Counted from the stretch's first letter, positions 19,343-29,382 are shown. The stretch: DNA of 64,000 nucleotides from Flavivirga amylovorans (GCF_030540875.1 NZ_JAUOEM010000001.1:310001-374000); one strand, 5' to 3'. The notes: a model not told the origin generated them from the sequence alone. Numbers and translations: made by a program.

Positions 19343-21412
19343 TTAGTCGCCGTTAGGTCTAGACTTGGGTAGTTGCACATAGAATGTACTACCTACTCCT
19401 TGGGTACTTTCAACCCAGATTTTACCGTTATTCAATTCTATAAGTTCTTTACAAATAGAGAGTCCTAAACCTGTACCTTTTTCATTATTTGTACCTACGG
19501 TAGTAAACGAACTATTTTTAAATAGTTTTTCTAAATTTTGTTTAGAAATACCAACGCCTGTATCTGCAATGCTGACAATACAGCTTCCATTACTAATATG
19601 GTTTGAAATAGTGATAGTATCTCCACTTTTACAGAATTTTAATGCATTAGCAAGTAAGTTCTGAATAACAATTTCGAACATACTTCTGTCGGCATAAGCA
19701 AAATCACGTAAAGAATGATCGGTTAAGGTGATACCTTTATTCTCCATGCGTTGCTCAACAAGTTTAACTTTGTCTTCAAAAACTTCTTGAATATCAAATA
19801 AACTAGGCTTAGGCTCTAATGACTGCATTTGAGATTTAGACCAGTTTAATAAGTTAAATAATAATAAGGATGCATTGTTTGCATTTTCGCTTAATTCTGG
19901 AATTAAGTTATCGAACTCCTCCCTAGATAAAGAACCATCTTTAAGTAAATCTATAAAACCATTAATAGAAGAAAGAGAATCTTTTAAATCATGGGAAACG
20001 ATAGAAAACAATTTATCTTTTACATTATTAACATTTTCAAGATGTTTAGTTTGCTCCTGAAAAGCGACGTTTTGTAATTCAATTTTAATATTCTTCTCTT
20101 CTAATTCTTGGGTATACCTTATATTGTTGTTACGTTTTAGATAAATTAGAACTAAAAAGGTAGATACAATGGCTAGTGCCGCTAATAAAGCGTAAAGAAT
20201 AATTTTAAACTTATTAAAGTTTTTTTCTGGTTCTATTGGAGCTGTTTTTGTTACAATATCAACCTTTTCTGTATTGGCAACTGGTTTATCAAAATCCGGA
20301 TCTAGTTCTATAATAGGTTCTACAGCTTTTGAAGCTATTTTTACTTCAGCTTTTTTAATCTTATTTTTTAAATCATAATATTGACGCTGCCAAACAAATG
20401 CTCTCTCGAATCGTTTGTTTATAGAATCTAACGATTTCATTAGTCTATAATGCTTAAGTAATTCCGTTTTATGATCTATTTTTTTAGCAATAGCTCCAGC
20501 TTCAAGCAATTGTTTTTCAGCTAAAATGACTTTGCCTTTTTGTAAGTTTAAATCGCCAAGGCTGTTTAAAGCAATTAATATGCCTTCGTTATAACGACTA
20601 CGTCTATTAAGTTTTAAACCTTTTACTAAATAATCAGCCGCAGTGTCATAATCATTAAACATTAAATACTCACTGCCTAATTTAGGATAAATACGTCCAC
20701 GTACAGAATCTCTGTTTAGGTCTTTATTGGCTAATACTTTTTCGTAATATTCTATTGCTTTTCGATGTTCTTTTTTAGAAGAATATAATTCTGCTAGTTG
20801 ACTGTTAGATCGGCTAGTCCCTTTAACATCATTTAATTGCTCTTGAATATTTAAGGCTTTTAAATAAAATTCGATGGCTTTATCGTTAGCATTAATGTTA
20901 TAATAAGCATCGGCTAAATTACTATAAGCCAATCGTAGGTCGTTTACTAAATTTCTTTTCTCTAACTCTTTAATCGCCGCAAGCGAGAACTGCAAACCTT
21001 TATTGTAATTCCCTCGTTTAATTTCAATTAAACCAATACTATTATTTACTTTGGCAACACCAAGTGCATCATTTAATTGATTAAATAAGGTTTTAGATTT
21101 TTCATAACCACTAGTAGCATTTATATAATCCCCTTTTGCAGCATAGATCAATGCTTTATAATACGTAATTTCAGCAATACCTTTTCTATAGTTTACATTG
21201 TTAGAAAGTTTTTCACTTTCAATAATATATTTTAAAGCCCTATCATAGTCGTTTATATCATAAAGCGATTTAATAAGCTTTATAGAAGTATCTATTTTTA
21301 AAGTATCTTTAGTTTGATAAGCTAATTCTAAGGCAAGACTATCTACCTCGTTAGTTTGGGAATGACTAATCGATATAGATAAAAATATAATTAAAGTAAT
21401 TATTTTCCTCAT
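19343..21412 (-). CDS. TPR-sensor histidine kinase
   Basis: A 689-residue membrane kinase. The chosen ATG at 21412 gives a clean signal peptide (MRKIITLIIFLSISISHSQ); the 50 residues of open frame before it are not signal-like. Residues 40-345 form about seven tetratricopeptide repeats that would lie in the periplasm. They are followed by one membrane segment (403-425), a coiled coil (435-465), and the HisKA domain with His474 in FSIVSHDLKDSL. The HATPase domain has N box QNLLANALKF (584-593), G1 DTGVGI (617-622) and G2 GTGLGL (646-651). No response regulator is adjacent, so it is an orphan kinase. TPR sensor kinases are common in Bacteroidota; the signal is unknown. Confidence 0.92.
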   Translation of the reverse strand: MRKIITLIIFLSISISHSQTNEVDSLALELAYQTKDTLKIDTSIKLIKSLYDINDYDRALKYIIESEKLSNNVNYRKGIAEITYYKALIYAAKGDYINATSGYEKSKTLFNQLNDALGVAKVNNSIGLIEIKRGNYNKGLQFSLAAIKELEKRNLVNDLRLAYSNLADAYYNINANDKAIEFYLKALNIQEQLNDVKGTSRSNSQLAELYSSKKEHRKAIEYYEKVLANKDLNRDSVRGRIYPKLGSEYLMFNDYDTAADYLVKGLKLNRRSRYNEGILIALNSLGDLNLQKGKVILAEKQLLEAGAIAKKIDHKTELLKHYRLMKSLDSINKRFERAFVWQRQYYDLKNKIKKAEVKIASKAVEPIIELDPDFDKPVANTEKVDIVTKTAPIEPEKNFNKFKIILYALLAALAIVSTFLVLIYLKRNNNIRYTQELEEKNIKIELQNVAFQEQTKHLENVNNVKDKLFSIVSHDLKDSLSSINGFIDLLKDGSLSREEFDNLIPELSENANNASLLLFNLLNWSKSQMQSLEPKPSLFDIQEVFEDKVKLVEQRMENKGITLTDHSLRDFAYADRSMFEIVIQNLLANALKFCKSGDTITISNHISNGSCIVSIADTGVGISKQNLEKLFKNSSFTTVGTNNEKGTGLGLSICKELIELNNGKIWVESTQGVGSTFYVQLPKSRPNGD

Positions 21413-21893
21413 AACAACATTTAAATTACAACTATTAAGCCAAGCAATAATTATTAGTGTCTTATTTTTGAGGGAAAGTAAGATCGCTTTACTAAGTTGT
21501 AACGTATTTGTTAGTGTTAAAATTTCCAAATAAATGGATTTACTAATAGCTTTACTGAACAAAAGTTGGAAAAAGCAATTTTAAAATCTAATTTCTGCGT
21601 TTTAATACCAAAAAATTAGACGAAAGGAGACAAGAAAATTTACACAAAAATCGACGAATAGATAAACGGCAAAAATCATAGAATAAGAACACTTTTATCG
21701 ATGAAATGCATATTTTTTTTTAAAACACTTTTATGTGTCAAATATAACTCTATGTTAATGAATTATTTGTGTTTTTTATTTTAAACACTAATAAATCTTT
21801 CACTTCAAAAAACGACTATTTTATTAAGATTAATTTTGAAGGTAATCCTTTAATAAAAGTTTTATCTTTGCTCACTTAAAAATTCACTATATA
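21413..21893. other. 481-base gap between the divergent kinase and argS genes
   Basis: AT-rich with no convincing gene. It must hold both promoters. On the + side a good promoter for argS is at 21835-21870. On the kinase side I see no clear TAnnTTTG. A weak in-frame extension of the kinase (21413-21562) is open but not protein-like. Confidence 0.6.
21835..21870 (+). promoter_or_regulatory. promoter of argS
   Basis: TTTG at 21835-21838 and TATCTTTG at 21863-21870 match the Bacteroidota -33 and -7 elements, with a 24-base spacer that is slightly long. The predicted start of transcription is about 15 bases before the argS ATG. Confidence 0.6.
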
Positions 21894-23678
21894 ATGAGCC
21901 TTCAAGAGACTTTATCTAATCAAGTAAAGCAAGCTGTAAAATCCAGTTTTAGTATAGAATTGGAAACGGTAGAATTTCAAGCAACCAGAAAAGAATTTGC
22001 TGGTGATATTACTGTTGTTATTTTCCCAATGTTACGTTTTGTTAAAGGTAACCCAGTACAAATAGGGGAGACTATAGGTCATTATTTAGTAGAAAATGTA
22101 ACAGATGTTAAGGCCTTTAATGTGGTGAAAGGGTTTTTAAATGTTGAAATAAGCGATTCGTATTATATCAATTTTTTTAATAATATAAAGAATAATGAAA
22201 CCTATGGTTTTGTTTCGCCTACGGCAGAAAAAAAAGCAGTCATGGTAGAGTATTCTTCACCAAACACAAACAAGCCTCTGCATTTAGGTCACGTACGAAA
22301 TAATCTTTTAGGGTATAGCGTTGCTGAAATTTTAAAAGCAGCAGGAACAAAAGTTTACAAAACTCAAATTATTAACGACAGAGGGATTCATATTTGTAAA
22401 AGTATGCTAGCTTGGAAACGTTTTGGAAATGAGGAAACTCCAGAGAGTACTCATTTGAAAGGCGATAAATTAGTGGGGAATTATTATGTGAAGTTTGATC
22501 AGGAGTATAAAAAGGAAATACAAAGTTTAATAGCTTCTGGAGAAACAGAAGAAGACGCTAAAAAGAAAGCCCCTATTTTATTAGAAGCTCAAGATATGCT
22601 TTTAAAGTGGGAAGCAGGTGATGAAGAAACGGTAGCACTTTGGAAGAAAATGAACGGTTGGGTATACGATGGTTTTGATATCACCTATAAAAATTTAGGA
22701 GTGGATTTCGATACGCTGTATTATGAAAGCAATACTTATTTATTAGGAAAAGAATTTGTTACCGAAGGATTAAAGTCTGGTGTTTTTATTAAAGAGGACG
22801 ATGGCTCGGTTTGGTGTGATTTAACCGAAGACGGATTAGATAAAAAAATAGTACAACGTGCCGACGGTACTGCGGTTTATATGACCCAAGATATTGGTAC
22901 AGCGATACAACGTATTAAAGATTTTCCAGATGTAGGAGGGATGGTTTATACGGTTGGTAATGAGCAAGATTATCATTTTCAGGTATTGTTTTTAATTTTA
23001 AAGAAACTTGGTTTTGAATGGGCTAAAAACTTATACCATTTAAGTTATGGTATGGTCGATTTACCTAGTGGAAAGATGAAAAGTAGAGAAGGTACAGTGG
23101 TTGATGCCGACGATTTAATTGATGATATGGCTAATACTGCTGGTGAGATTTCTGAGGAATTAGGGAAGCTTGAAGGCTATTCTGATGATGAAAAACAAGC
23201 GCTTTATAAAACCATTGGTTTAGGAGCTCTAAAATATTATGTTTTAAAAGTAGATCCTAAAAAGCGTATTTTGTTCGACCCTAAAGAATCTATCGATTTT
23301 CAAGGAAATACAGGTCCTTTTATTCAGTATACTTATGCTAGGATTCAGGCTATTTTAAGAAGAGCTGATAAAGATAAGATGGACACATCAGGTACAACCG
23401 ATGTACAGCTGGATCCAAAAGAAAAAGAATTGTTAAAACAAATCCAATTGTTCCCTGAGGTCGTGCAAAATGCTGCATTACAACACAGTCCGGCTTTAAT
23501 TGCTAATTATACGTACGATTTGGTTAAGTTATATAATTCATTTTTTCAAAACGTATCTATTTTTGGAGCAGATAATGATAACGAAAAAAGATTTAGAGTA
23601 CAGCTTTCAAATACGGTTGCTAATACGATTAAAAATGGATTTGAGCTGTTAGGGATTCACGTTCCTGAACGGATGTGA
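21894..23678 (+). CDS. argS: arginyl-tRNA synthetase
   Basis: Charges tRNA(Arg) with arginine; class I synthetase. The 594-residue product has the N-terminal tRNA-D-loop recognition domain (about 5-90), then SSPNTNKPLHLGHVRNNLLG with the HIGH-equivalent HLGH at 130-133. The KMSKS-equivalent loop is SGKMKSREGTVV (around 385-395). The DALR anticodon-binding domain ends the protein in VRLSNTVANTIKNGF-like sequence. It is monocistronic and convergent with the unknown gene at 23763. Confidence 0.98.
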   Translation: MSLQETLSNQVKQAVKSSFSIELETVEFQATRKEFAGDITVVIFPMLRFVKGNPVQIGETIGHYLVENVTDVKAFNVVKGFLNVEISDSYYINFFNNIKNNETYGFVSPTAEKKAVMVEYSSPNTNKPLHLGHVRNNLLGYSVAEILKAAGTKVYKTQIINDRGIHICKSMLAWKRFGNEETPESTHLKGDKLVGNYYVKFDQEYKKEIQSLIASGETEEDAKKKAPILLEAQDMLLKWEAGDEETVALWKKMNGWVYDGFDITYKNLGVDFDTLYYESNTYLLGKEFVTEGLKSGVFIKEDDGSVWCDLTEDGLDKKIVQRADGTAVYMTQDIGTAIQRIKDFPDVGGMVYTVGNEQDYHFQVLFLILKKLGFEWAKNLYHLSYGMVDLPSGKMKSREGTVVDADDLIDDMANTAGEISEELGKLEGYSDDEKQALYKTIGLGALKYYVLKVDPKKRILFDPKESIDFQGNTGPFIQYTYARIQAILRRADKDKMDTSGTTDVQLDPKEKELLKQIQLFPEVVQNAALQHSPALIANYTYDLVKLYNSFFQNVSIFGADNDNEKRFRVQLSNTVANTIKNGFELLGIHVPERM

Positions 23679-23762
23679 TTAGTGAATTTTAACCTGTTTG
23701 TTTTTTGAATACACTAAACCTACTTAGCAATTCTACTTTTAGTTTTCCAACTTCTTTTTCTT

Positions 23763-24305
23763 TTATTCTTCTTGTAAATTTATATACCGATCCCTAATTT
23801 CGGAATCGAAAAACACTGTAATTTCTGGGTAACCGAGGTAAGGCTTGGTTTCTTCGTCTACAATCTTCATTGCTTTTAAGTAAACATGCTCTCTATTATC
23901 AAAATGAAGTTCTAAACCATATGGATAATCTGTTCTAGATTTTGGATGCCCTCGAGAAAACCTATGGTTTATAATCCTTTCCCAATTCAACCATATTGCT
24001 TGTATTTCTTTTCCTATGTAGCCTTTCCATTCTACAGTGACATTTTTTAAGTGTTTGATATATTTCTTTTCTCTTTCCCAGTAATTCATTTTTTTGATGT
24101 AAACGCCATAAATGAACTTTAAATTCAACTCATCTGCAGGATAAATATGAAAGACATCACCATCAGAACATTCCAGAAAGAGTCCTTCTTCGTTAGTTTG
24201 ATAATCACTTCTGATATTAAACTTGCCTTTGTACCATACCGAAGTGATTATCTTTCCTTTCAATTTGGAAAATGCATATTCCAAATCTATTTTATTTTTT
24301 ATCAT
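23763..24305 (-). CDS. uncharacterised 180-residue protein
   Basis: No family recognised. The protein is soluble, without signal peptide or membrane segment, rich in Tyr, Trp and charged residues. It shows two similar acid-aromatic blocks: GLFLECSDGDVFHIYPADEL (about 42-61) and GLELHFDNREHVYLKAMKIV (about 129-148). These suggest an internal duplication of a beta-rich fold. It starts 6 bases after the stop of the 1391-residue WGR protein on the same strand, so the two form a likely operon. Function unknown; a partner or immunity-like role for its neighbour is only a guess. Confidence 0.7.
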   Translation of the reverse strand: MIKNKIDLEYAFSKLKGKIITSVWYKGKFNIRSDYQTNEEGLFLECSDGDVFHIYPADELNLKFIYGVYIKKMNYWEREKKYIKHLKNVTVEWKGYIGKEIQAIWLNWERIINHRFSRGHPKSRTDYPYGLELHFDNREHVYLKAMKIVDEETKPYLGYPEITVFFDSEIRDRYINLQEE

Positions 24306-24311
24306 ATAGAC

Positions 24312-27300
24312 TTAAGATGCAGTTATTGCCAATAAATCAGCTATCGTTTCTGAAAAGACTATAGGTGGTATTTCCTTAAAAGGAATTAATCTGCTGTCAT
24401 TTTCATTATAAGGGTTTTCATTGATATAGCTATCTGTACGAACAGCGCCTATAGCAACAAAATATAATCTGCCAGTGGTCATTATGTCTTCATAACCTTC
24501 TCTTACAGGTAGCTCATTTGTTTCTATAAAAGCTTCTATATGGTCTGCCTCAAAAGCCTTTTCGTAAGAAGTAACCATGCCTCCTACAACAAGACCTCTT
24601 CGCCATCCTGCTTTAGTGGTTCGATGCCTGAAGGTGCTGACCTGAATTTGTTTGAGGTTAAAACGATTGTCCATAGTTTGTGCATGCAGTTCTTCTGGTA
24701 AGTGGTGTATATCTCTAGTTAGTTGATTAAAAGTTGATGAAATAGCTTTATTTTCTAAATAGTTTATCCATTTTTGACTCATATCTTGCCCCGTTAAGAT
24801 AGGATGTGCTAAAGTAATTTGATCATTTTTTCCTAAGTTAACTATCTGGTCTTTTAAATCAACCAACTCACCGTTAGATCCTGCGATGAAATAGGTTTCA
24901 TCATTACTCCAAACAGTCTTTTGTGCAAAAGCAAAAGTAACAGGATGATTTAGGAAAAATGATTGCCAGTCTTCTGTGAACCAAAATTTTTGAGTTACCA
25001 AATACCTATTGAGTGACTGCGAAAATTGTTTGGCTACTGTCTTTAATAAAGCATTGGATTCTTTTTGCTTCTTTTTAAAGTCTGAAGAAGCTTTAGGAAT
25101 ACCTTTTAGTGTGCTTCCTTTTTCATTTTTATAGCTGAAGTGAAGTGAGTTATCAATAAATAAAATATAATCTATACCGTTTTCTGTAAACTTCAGTTCA
25201 CGCTCTGTAAACCCAAAATCGGGAAGCATTCGTTCTTGCAGCTCCAGAGCTGTTAGTCCTAAACTATCTGCTATAGCAGTAAAAGCAGCTTCGGCTTCTC
25301 TTAAAAGGCTATTTTGCTTAGGTTCATTAATTTTTATAACCTTATCTAAAGCCCAAGCAGCAGCTTCAGAGGTCATAAGGCCTAATAGGCTACAAGCAAT
25401 TACTTTTTTGTTTTTTAACGCTTCATGTGCTAAGCTATTTATTAATTCTTCTCCACCCCAAATACCAATAGGAGCAAGAATCCCTTTTTCCTTTATAGAT
25501 AGGTCTTGGTCTTTTTGAACCAATTCCCACCATGCTTTAGCAAAATCTTCAGCACTTTTCTTTTCTACCAAGTTATAGATAGGTTGAGCTTCTACATCTG
25601 GAGCTATAGTTTTGCACAGGCTTTGTCTATAAAACAAATAGTCAATTTCCTCTTGGGTAAATGGTGTCCTATCAGACCAAATTAACTGAGGAAGCTTACT
25701 TTGCCATTTTACTATTTTAGTTTTTAGCTTATTTAAAGCAATAGCATCCTGTATTCGCTCCTTCATTTCTTCAACCGTCACCTTACTAAGGTCTTGCTGC
25801 CCATAAATAATATCTACGGCTATTTCTCTTATTAAATCTTTACTCTCTGTTTTAAGAACAGACTGGATGGCCGACTTGGTGTCTTCATCTCTCCAGTAAT
25901 AAAAAACACGCATAGCAGCTAACCTTTGAGCATCTTTCTTTGAATTTAAATAGTCTAGTGCTTTATTTTTGACTTCAATATTTTTTGTTCTCGCTAGTTC
26001 GAATGCTGCCATTTGGGAAATTTTGGTTTTTTTATCTGTCGCTAGTTCCCATACCTTATCGAAATGTGACGAATAATCAAACCTTCCAACAATGCCCAAT
26101 AAAGTTCTATAATATTCTTCGGCTCCATTACTGGTTGTTCTCACTTTAAAATCATGTTGTATGATATCCAATGCGTCTTGACCAAAGTGATCGACGATAA
26201 CTTTAGAAACCCTTAAATTGTGTCTTTTAGTATGCTCTACATATTGAGCAACTGTTTCTTTTAATTCTGTGCCATAAATTTCTAGTGCCCAGTCTATAAA
26301 TTCGTGCGTGTTATCTCCATATCCACCTTTTACAGACCAAGAAAATTGGTTTTTTCCGTTTTTATTTATCTTCTCAGAAATAATAGTTAACGTTTCTTTT
26401 ACTTTTGCAAGCGTTATGTCTCTGTAATCTTCCTCATTGTATTTTAGTAAGATTCTGTAGGATTCCATGATACATTCGTGACAATCTGTTTGTTCTATCA
26501 GCTCATGAATGTAATGTTCATAGGTCTTAATGTCATAAGAAACCAACAGTTCAAGTAAAGTGAATGGGATGTGTTTATTTGCTCCACCTGTTCCCTCATA
26601 TTCCCTTATAACCAACATTTTTGGCAAACTTTTTTCTAATAGTTTACGGTCATTAATGAGCATTAATTGAATAAAAGGCCTTCTTAATTTATGTTTGATT
26701 ATAAGGTCTGTAAGGTTTTCCAGGTCGTTTTTAGCTTTATCAAGAATATAATTGCCAACAGAGTTTGGTGTTTGATCTGCGTGACTAAATGGAACTTTTG
26801 CCGGTACGGAAGATAGAAATGCTTCGAAACAAGTGTTTTCATCTACTCCAGCATTAATGAGTAGTTCAAAAATACTTCCTAAGAGATTCTTGCCTTTTTG
26901 TTCATTTTTCAGTTGAGGTAAAAACCAATTTTTGAAAAATTGTTTATGATATCCACTAAAAGAAGGACCGTCTATAAATCTATTTTTCTCCTGATAATAA
27001 AATGCATCTTGAGTAATGAATAAAAAAATTCTTTCATCTATAAAGTTCCATTCTTCTAATGGGGACAACAAGTCAACAATACGTTTATAATCATAAGAGT
27101 CTTTTCTTAATGCTAAAGGTAGGTCGTACGATTCTCCAGTTACAAAGTCTCTTAATGTTTTTATATTCTCTTTATCATCACCAAATGTTTCTACATTAAT
27201 ATCAGAGAATATATCTTCTATCAGGTTCCATCTGTTTTTAACCAATTGTTCTTTATTGGAAGGGACTTCAGGTATATTTTTAGTGACAGTGGTCTTTTGT

Positions 27301-28487
27301 TTTTTGCTAAGATTGCTTAAATAATCAATAATGGACTCAGGTTCGAGGGAGTTAAAGCCAAGGCTCTCAACCCTAAACTGTGAAGGTATATTAGACGCTT
27401 CACTTAAATTAATTTCGAAATCTTCTAAGTTCTCTAAGTGTACAAACTCGTTTGGGATATGCTTTATGGCAACCGAAGAAGAATACATTTCTAATGTTTC
27501 TAGGTTGGTTAGCCCACAAATCCCCAAAGGAAAGTGGTCAAAAGCATTATCTTCTATTATTAATTCTTTCAGTTTTTTTAGATTACCTATGTCGTCTGGT
27601 AAAGATTGAATATCATTTTCTTTCAAGTCCAGTTTGGTTAAGTTTGTGAGTTTTCCAATCTCTTTGGGAATAACTAGGCCTGGAAGTTGAGAGTCTGAGT
27701 AAGAACTTCTAGAAGACTGAACTATTAATTCTTCTAAATTATCCAGACTTCCAATAGATGCAGGTAATGTTTCTAAAAGTTTAAGATTATTTAATTCTAT
27801 TTTTTTAAGTTGAGATAAATTACCTAAGTTTTTAGGTAGCTCTTTACTAGCAAATCCGTCAATTCTTAATGTTTCTAAGTTGGATAGTTTGGAAATGGTA
27901 CTTGGGAGGATGGATTTTTCATTACCATTTAGGTGTAATTTTTTAAGATAAGATAGTTCTCCTATTTCATTTGGAATGATAAAATTTATGCCATAGCCTG
28001 GCGAAATATCGAGCTCTTCTAGTTTTTGTAGATTTTTAATAGATTTTGGAAGGCTTTTACTCTTAAAAAGCGAAAGTTTAAGAGTTTTAAGGTTAACTAA
28101 ATTGCCTAATTCTTCTGGGATATTTAAATCTGTCCGAAGTTCTAAAAACTCTAACTCAGTACATTTCCATATTTCTGCCAGTATTTCTTCGTTGTCTGTC
28201 CATAATCTATCCTCATTAATTATAGTAGCATTCCCTCTTTGAACTTGCTCTATTCTATACAGTAAATCTAGATCTTCCCCCTTTATTTGAAGTTTAAGTT
28301 CAATATAACCACCTTTTATTTTAGATTTAATAAGTTTTTCTGCATCCTTTTCACATGCTTCCTCAGTTTTAAAAGTCTTTTTGTTCTTTCTCAGTTTACC
28401 ATCTACCTTTCCGTATTCTACAATATGAGATTTGCCTTTGGTTTCTATTTTCCAAAGTTTGGTGTTGTTGACTAGTTCTTTTTTCAT
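24312..28487 (-). CDS. giant WGR / leucine-rich-repeat / DUF4132 protein
   Basis: A 1391-residue cytoplasmic protein. Residues about 5-66 form a WGR domain (LWKIETKGKSHIVEYGKVDG, with the K-x-x-x-x-A-x-K-D-A-x-K-L-I helix), a nucleic-acid/PARP-associated fold. Residues about 85-385 are at least ten leucine-rich repeats of the IP-x-x-I/L-x-x-L-x-x-L type. A long helical HEAT-like region follows (about 410-1000). The C-terminal part (about 1050-1370) resembles DUF4132 of E. coli YehI/MolR: FFLNHPVTFAFAQKTVW and later KAGWRRGLVVGGMV. YehI-type proteins have WGR plus DUF4132; the LRR block between them is unusual. No enzymatic motif is evident. The stop is 6 bases before the start of the unknown gene at 24305. 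Confidence 0.82.
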   Translation of the reverse strand: MKKELVNNTKLWKIETKGKSHIVEYGKVDGKLRKNKKTFKTEEACEKDAEKLIKSKIKGGYIELKLQIKGEDLDLLYRIEQVQRGNATIINEDRLWTDNEEILAEIWKCTELEFLELRTDLNIPEELGNLVNLKTLKLSLFKSKSLPKSIKNLQKLEELDISPGYGINFIIPNEIGELSYLKKLHLNGNEKSILPSTISKLSNLETLRIDGFASKELPKNLGNLSQLKKIELNNLKLLETLPASIGSLDNLEELIVQSSRSSYSDSQLPGLVIPKEIGKLTNLTKLDLKENDIQSLPDDIGNLKKLKELIIEDNAFDHFPLGICGLTNLETLEMYSSSVAIKHIPNEFVHLENLEDFEINLSEASNIPSQFRVESLGFNSLEPESIIDYLSNLSKKQKTTVTKNIPEVPSNKEQLVKNRWNLIEDIFSDINVETFGDDKENIKTLRDFVTGESYDLPLALRKDSYDYKRIVDLLSPLEEWNFIDERIFLFITQDAFYYQEKNRFIDGPSFSGYHKQFFKNWFLPQLKNEQKGKNLLGSIFELLINAGVDENTCFEAFLSSVPAKVPFSHADQTPNSVGNYILDKAKNDLENLTDLIIKHKLRRPFIQLMLINDRKLLEKSLPKMLVIREYEGTGGANKHIPFTLLELLVSYDIKTYEHYIHELIEQTDCHECIMESYRILLKYNEEDYRDITLAKVKETLTIISEKINKNGKNQFSWSVKGGYGDNTHEFIDWALEIYGTELKETVAQYVEHTKRHNLRVSKVIVDHFGQDALDIIQHDFKVRTTSNGAEEYYRTLLGIVGRFDYSSHFDKVWELATDKKTKISQMAAFELARTKNIEVKNKALDYLNSKKDAQRLAAMRVFYYWRDEDTKSAIQSVLKTESKDLIREIAVDIIYGQQDLSKVTVEEMKERIQDAIALNKLKTKIVKWQSKLPQLIWSDRTPFTQEEIDYLFYRQSLCKTIAPDVEAQPIYNLVEKKSAEDFAKAWWELVQKDQDLSIKEKGILAPIGIWGGEELINSLAHEALKNKKVIACSLLGLMTSEAAAWALDKVIKINEPKQNSLLREAEAAFTAIADSLGLTALELQERMLPDFGFTERELKFTENGIDYILFIDNSLHFSYKNEKGSTLKGIPKASSDFKKKQKESNALLKTVAKQFSQSLNRYLVTQKFWFTEDWQSFFLNHPVTFAFAQKTVWSNDETYFIAGSNGELVDLKDQIVNLGKNDQITLAHPILTGQDMSQKWINYLENKAISSTFNQLTRDIHHLPEELHAQTMDNRFNLKQIQVSTFRHRTTKAGWRRGLVVGGMVTSYEKAFEADHIEAFIETNELPVREGYEDIMTTGRLYFVAIGAVRTDSYINENPYNENDSRLIPFKEIPPIVFSETIADLLAITAS

Positions 28488-28703
28488 TTTTGATTTTGTT
28501 AAAACTGATTAAGGCTTTTGAGTTTTCAGAATGATTTTTTTAACTCATAACCTCAATGTGTTATAAGACGTTATTATTTTTTCAAATGTAAGGACAACGT
28601 TATTGTTTTATACCCCAGTTTTCAGTGAAAAATATAACTTAAAAGACTTGGTGTAAAATTGGAAATATTAAATTAGTTTGGATTGATTTTTATATCAATT
28701 CAG

Positions 28704-28883
28704 TCATGAAATTTCTTTAATATCCTCACAGTCATTTTCATCATCTTTCTTTTCAACAAGTTCAATAGTATATTTAGGAAGGTTATCTTTTTTATAAAAC
28801 GTTATAGGTACAGGTAATGCAGCTGCTAGGGCAATCATAAGTATTAAAGCAAAAAGCCTTAATCCTTTTTTTAAAGTCTTCAT
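28704..28883 (-). CDS. small single-pass membrane protein, 59 residues
   Basis: The frame begins at an ATG at 28883 and encodes a basic start MKTLKKGLRL, one hydrophobic segment (FALILMIALAAALPVPITF, residues 11-29) and a charged acidic tail ending DDENDCEDIKEIS. This layout, a Lys-rich N terminus, one helix and a 30-residue tail, is normal for small inner-membrane proteins of flavobacteria. It stands alone in the roughly 500-base gap between the WGR protein and the 126-residue gene. No family name known to me. A real gene is likely because the membrane profile is clean and the frame closes neatly. Confidence 0.6.
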   Translation of the reverse strand: MKTLKKGLRLFALILMIALAAALPVPITFYKKDNLPKYTIELVEKKDDENDCEDIKEIS

Positions 28884-28985
28884 AATGGTAATAGTAAATG
28901 TAGCATCAAAATGATGTCATAGATTAAAAAACAAATTGAAATATTGCCATAGTATTATAGTGCTGGCAACTGGTCATAGAATGAT

Positions 28986-29366
28986 TTATTCTATAAAGGC
29001 ATTTTTAGACTTAATTGTGTTTGTTTGAGCTATAAGGTTTTGCTCTAGAAGATTATTGTAGTTTTCAAACCGTAGAATCGCTTCCTCTTGAGATTTAAAC
29101 GTGATATCGAAATCTAAGATATGTATGTTTAATAAAGATTTAAAACTAAAAACTATGTACTGATTGAATACTATTTTTTGAGATCTTTCAGATAAAATCT
29201 TGTATTGTTTATCTGTAGAAAGACTGTTTTTATTTTTGCTAACAAGAAGCTCTGTATGTGGTTTTTCGTAGTTAGAAGATACACTAGTAAACCCCGAAAA
29301 CGATACTAAAGTAATTAGTAAAGCAAGAAAACTACATGTATTTTGTATTCTTTTAAAAGACAACAT
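28986..29366 (-). CDS. small exported protein downstream of a TonB receptor
   Basis: 126 residues with a basic N terminus and hydrophobic segment (about 11-30, NTCSFLALLITLVSFSGFTS) that reads as a signal peptide. The mature part has no motif I recognise. It starts 16 bases after the stop of the TonB-dependent receptor on the same strand, so it belongs to the sigma-fecR-receptor unit. It could be a periplasmic partner of the receptor. Family unknown. Confidence 0.6.
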   Translation of the reverse strand: MLSFKRIQNTCSFLALLITLVSFSGFTSVSSNYEKPHTELLVSKNKNSLSTDKQYKILSERSQKIVFNQYIVFSFKSLLNIHILDFDITFKSQEEAILRFENYNNLLEQNLIAQTNTIKSKNAFIE

Positions 29367-29382
29367 ACAGTAAAAGTAAGCA

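Noticed and set aside
21413-21562. 50-residue N-terminal extension of the TPR histidine kinase
   Set aside because: The internal Met at 21412 gives a standard signal peptide; the extension does not.
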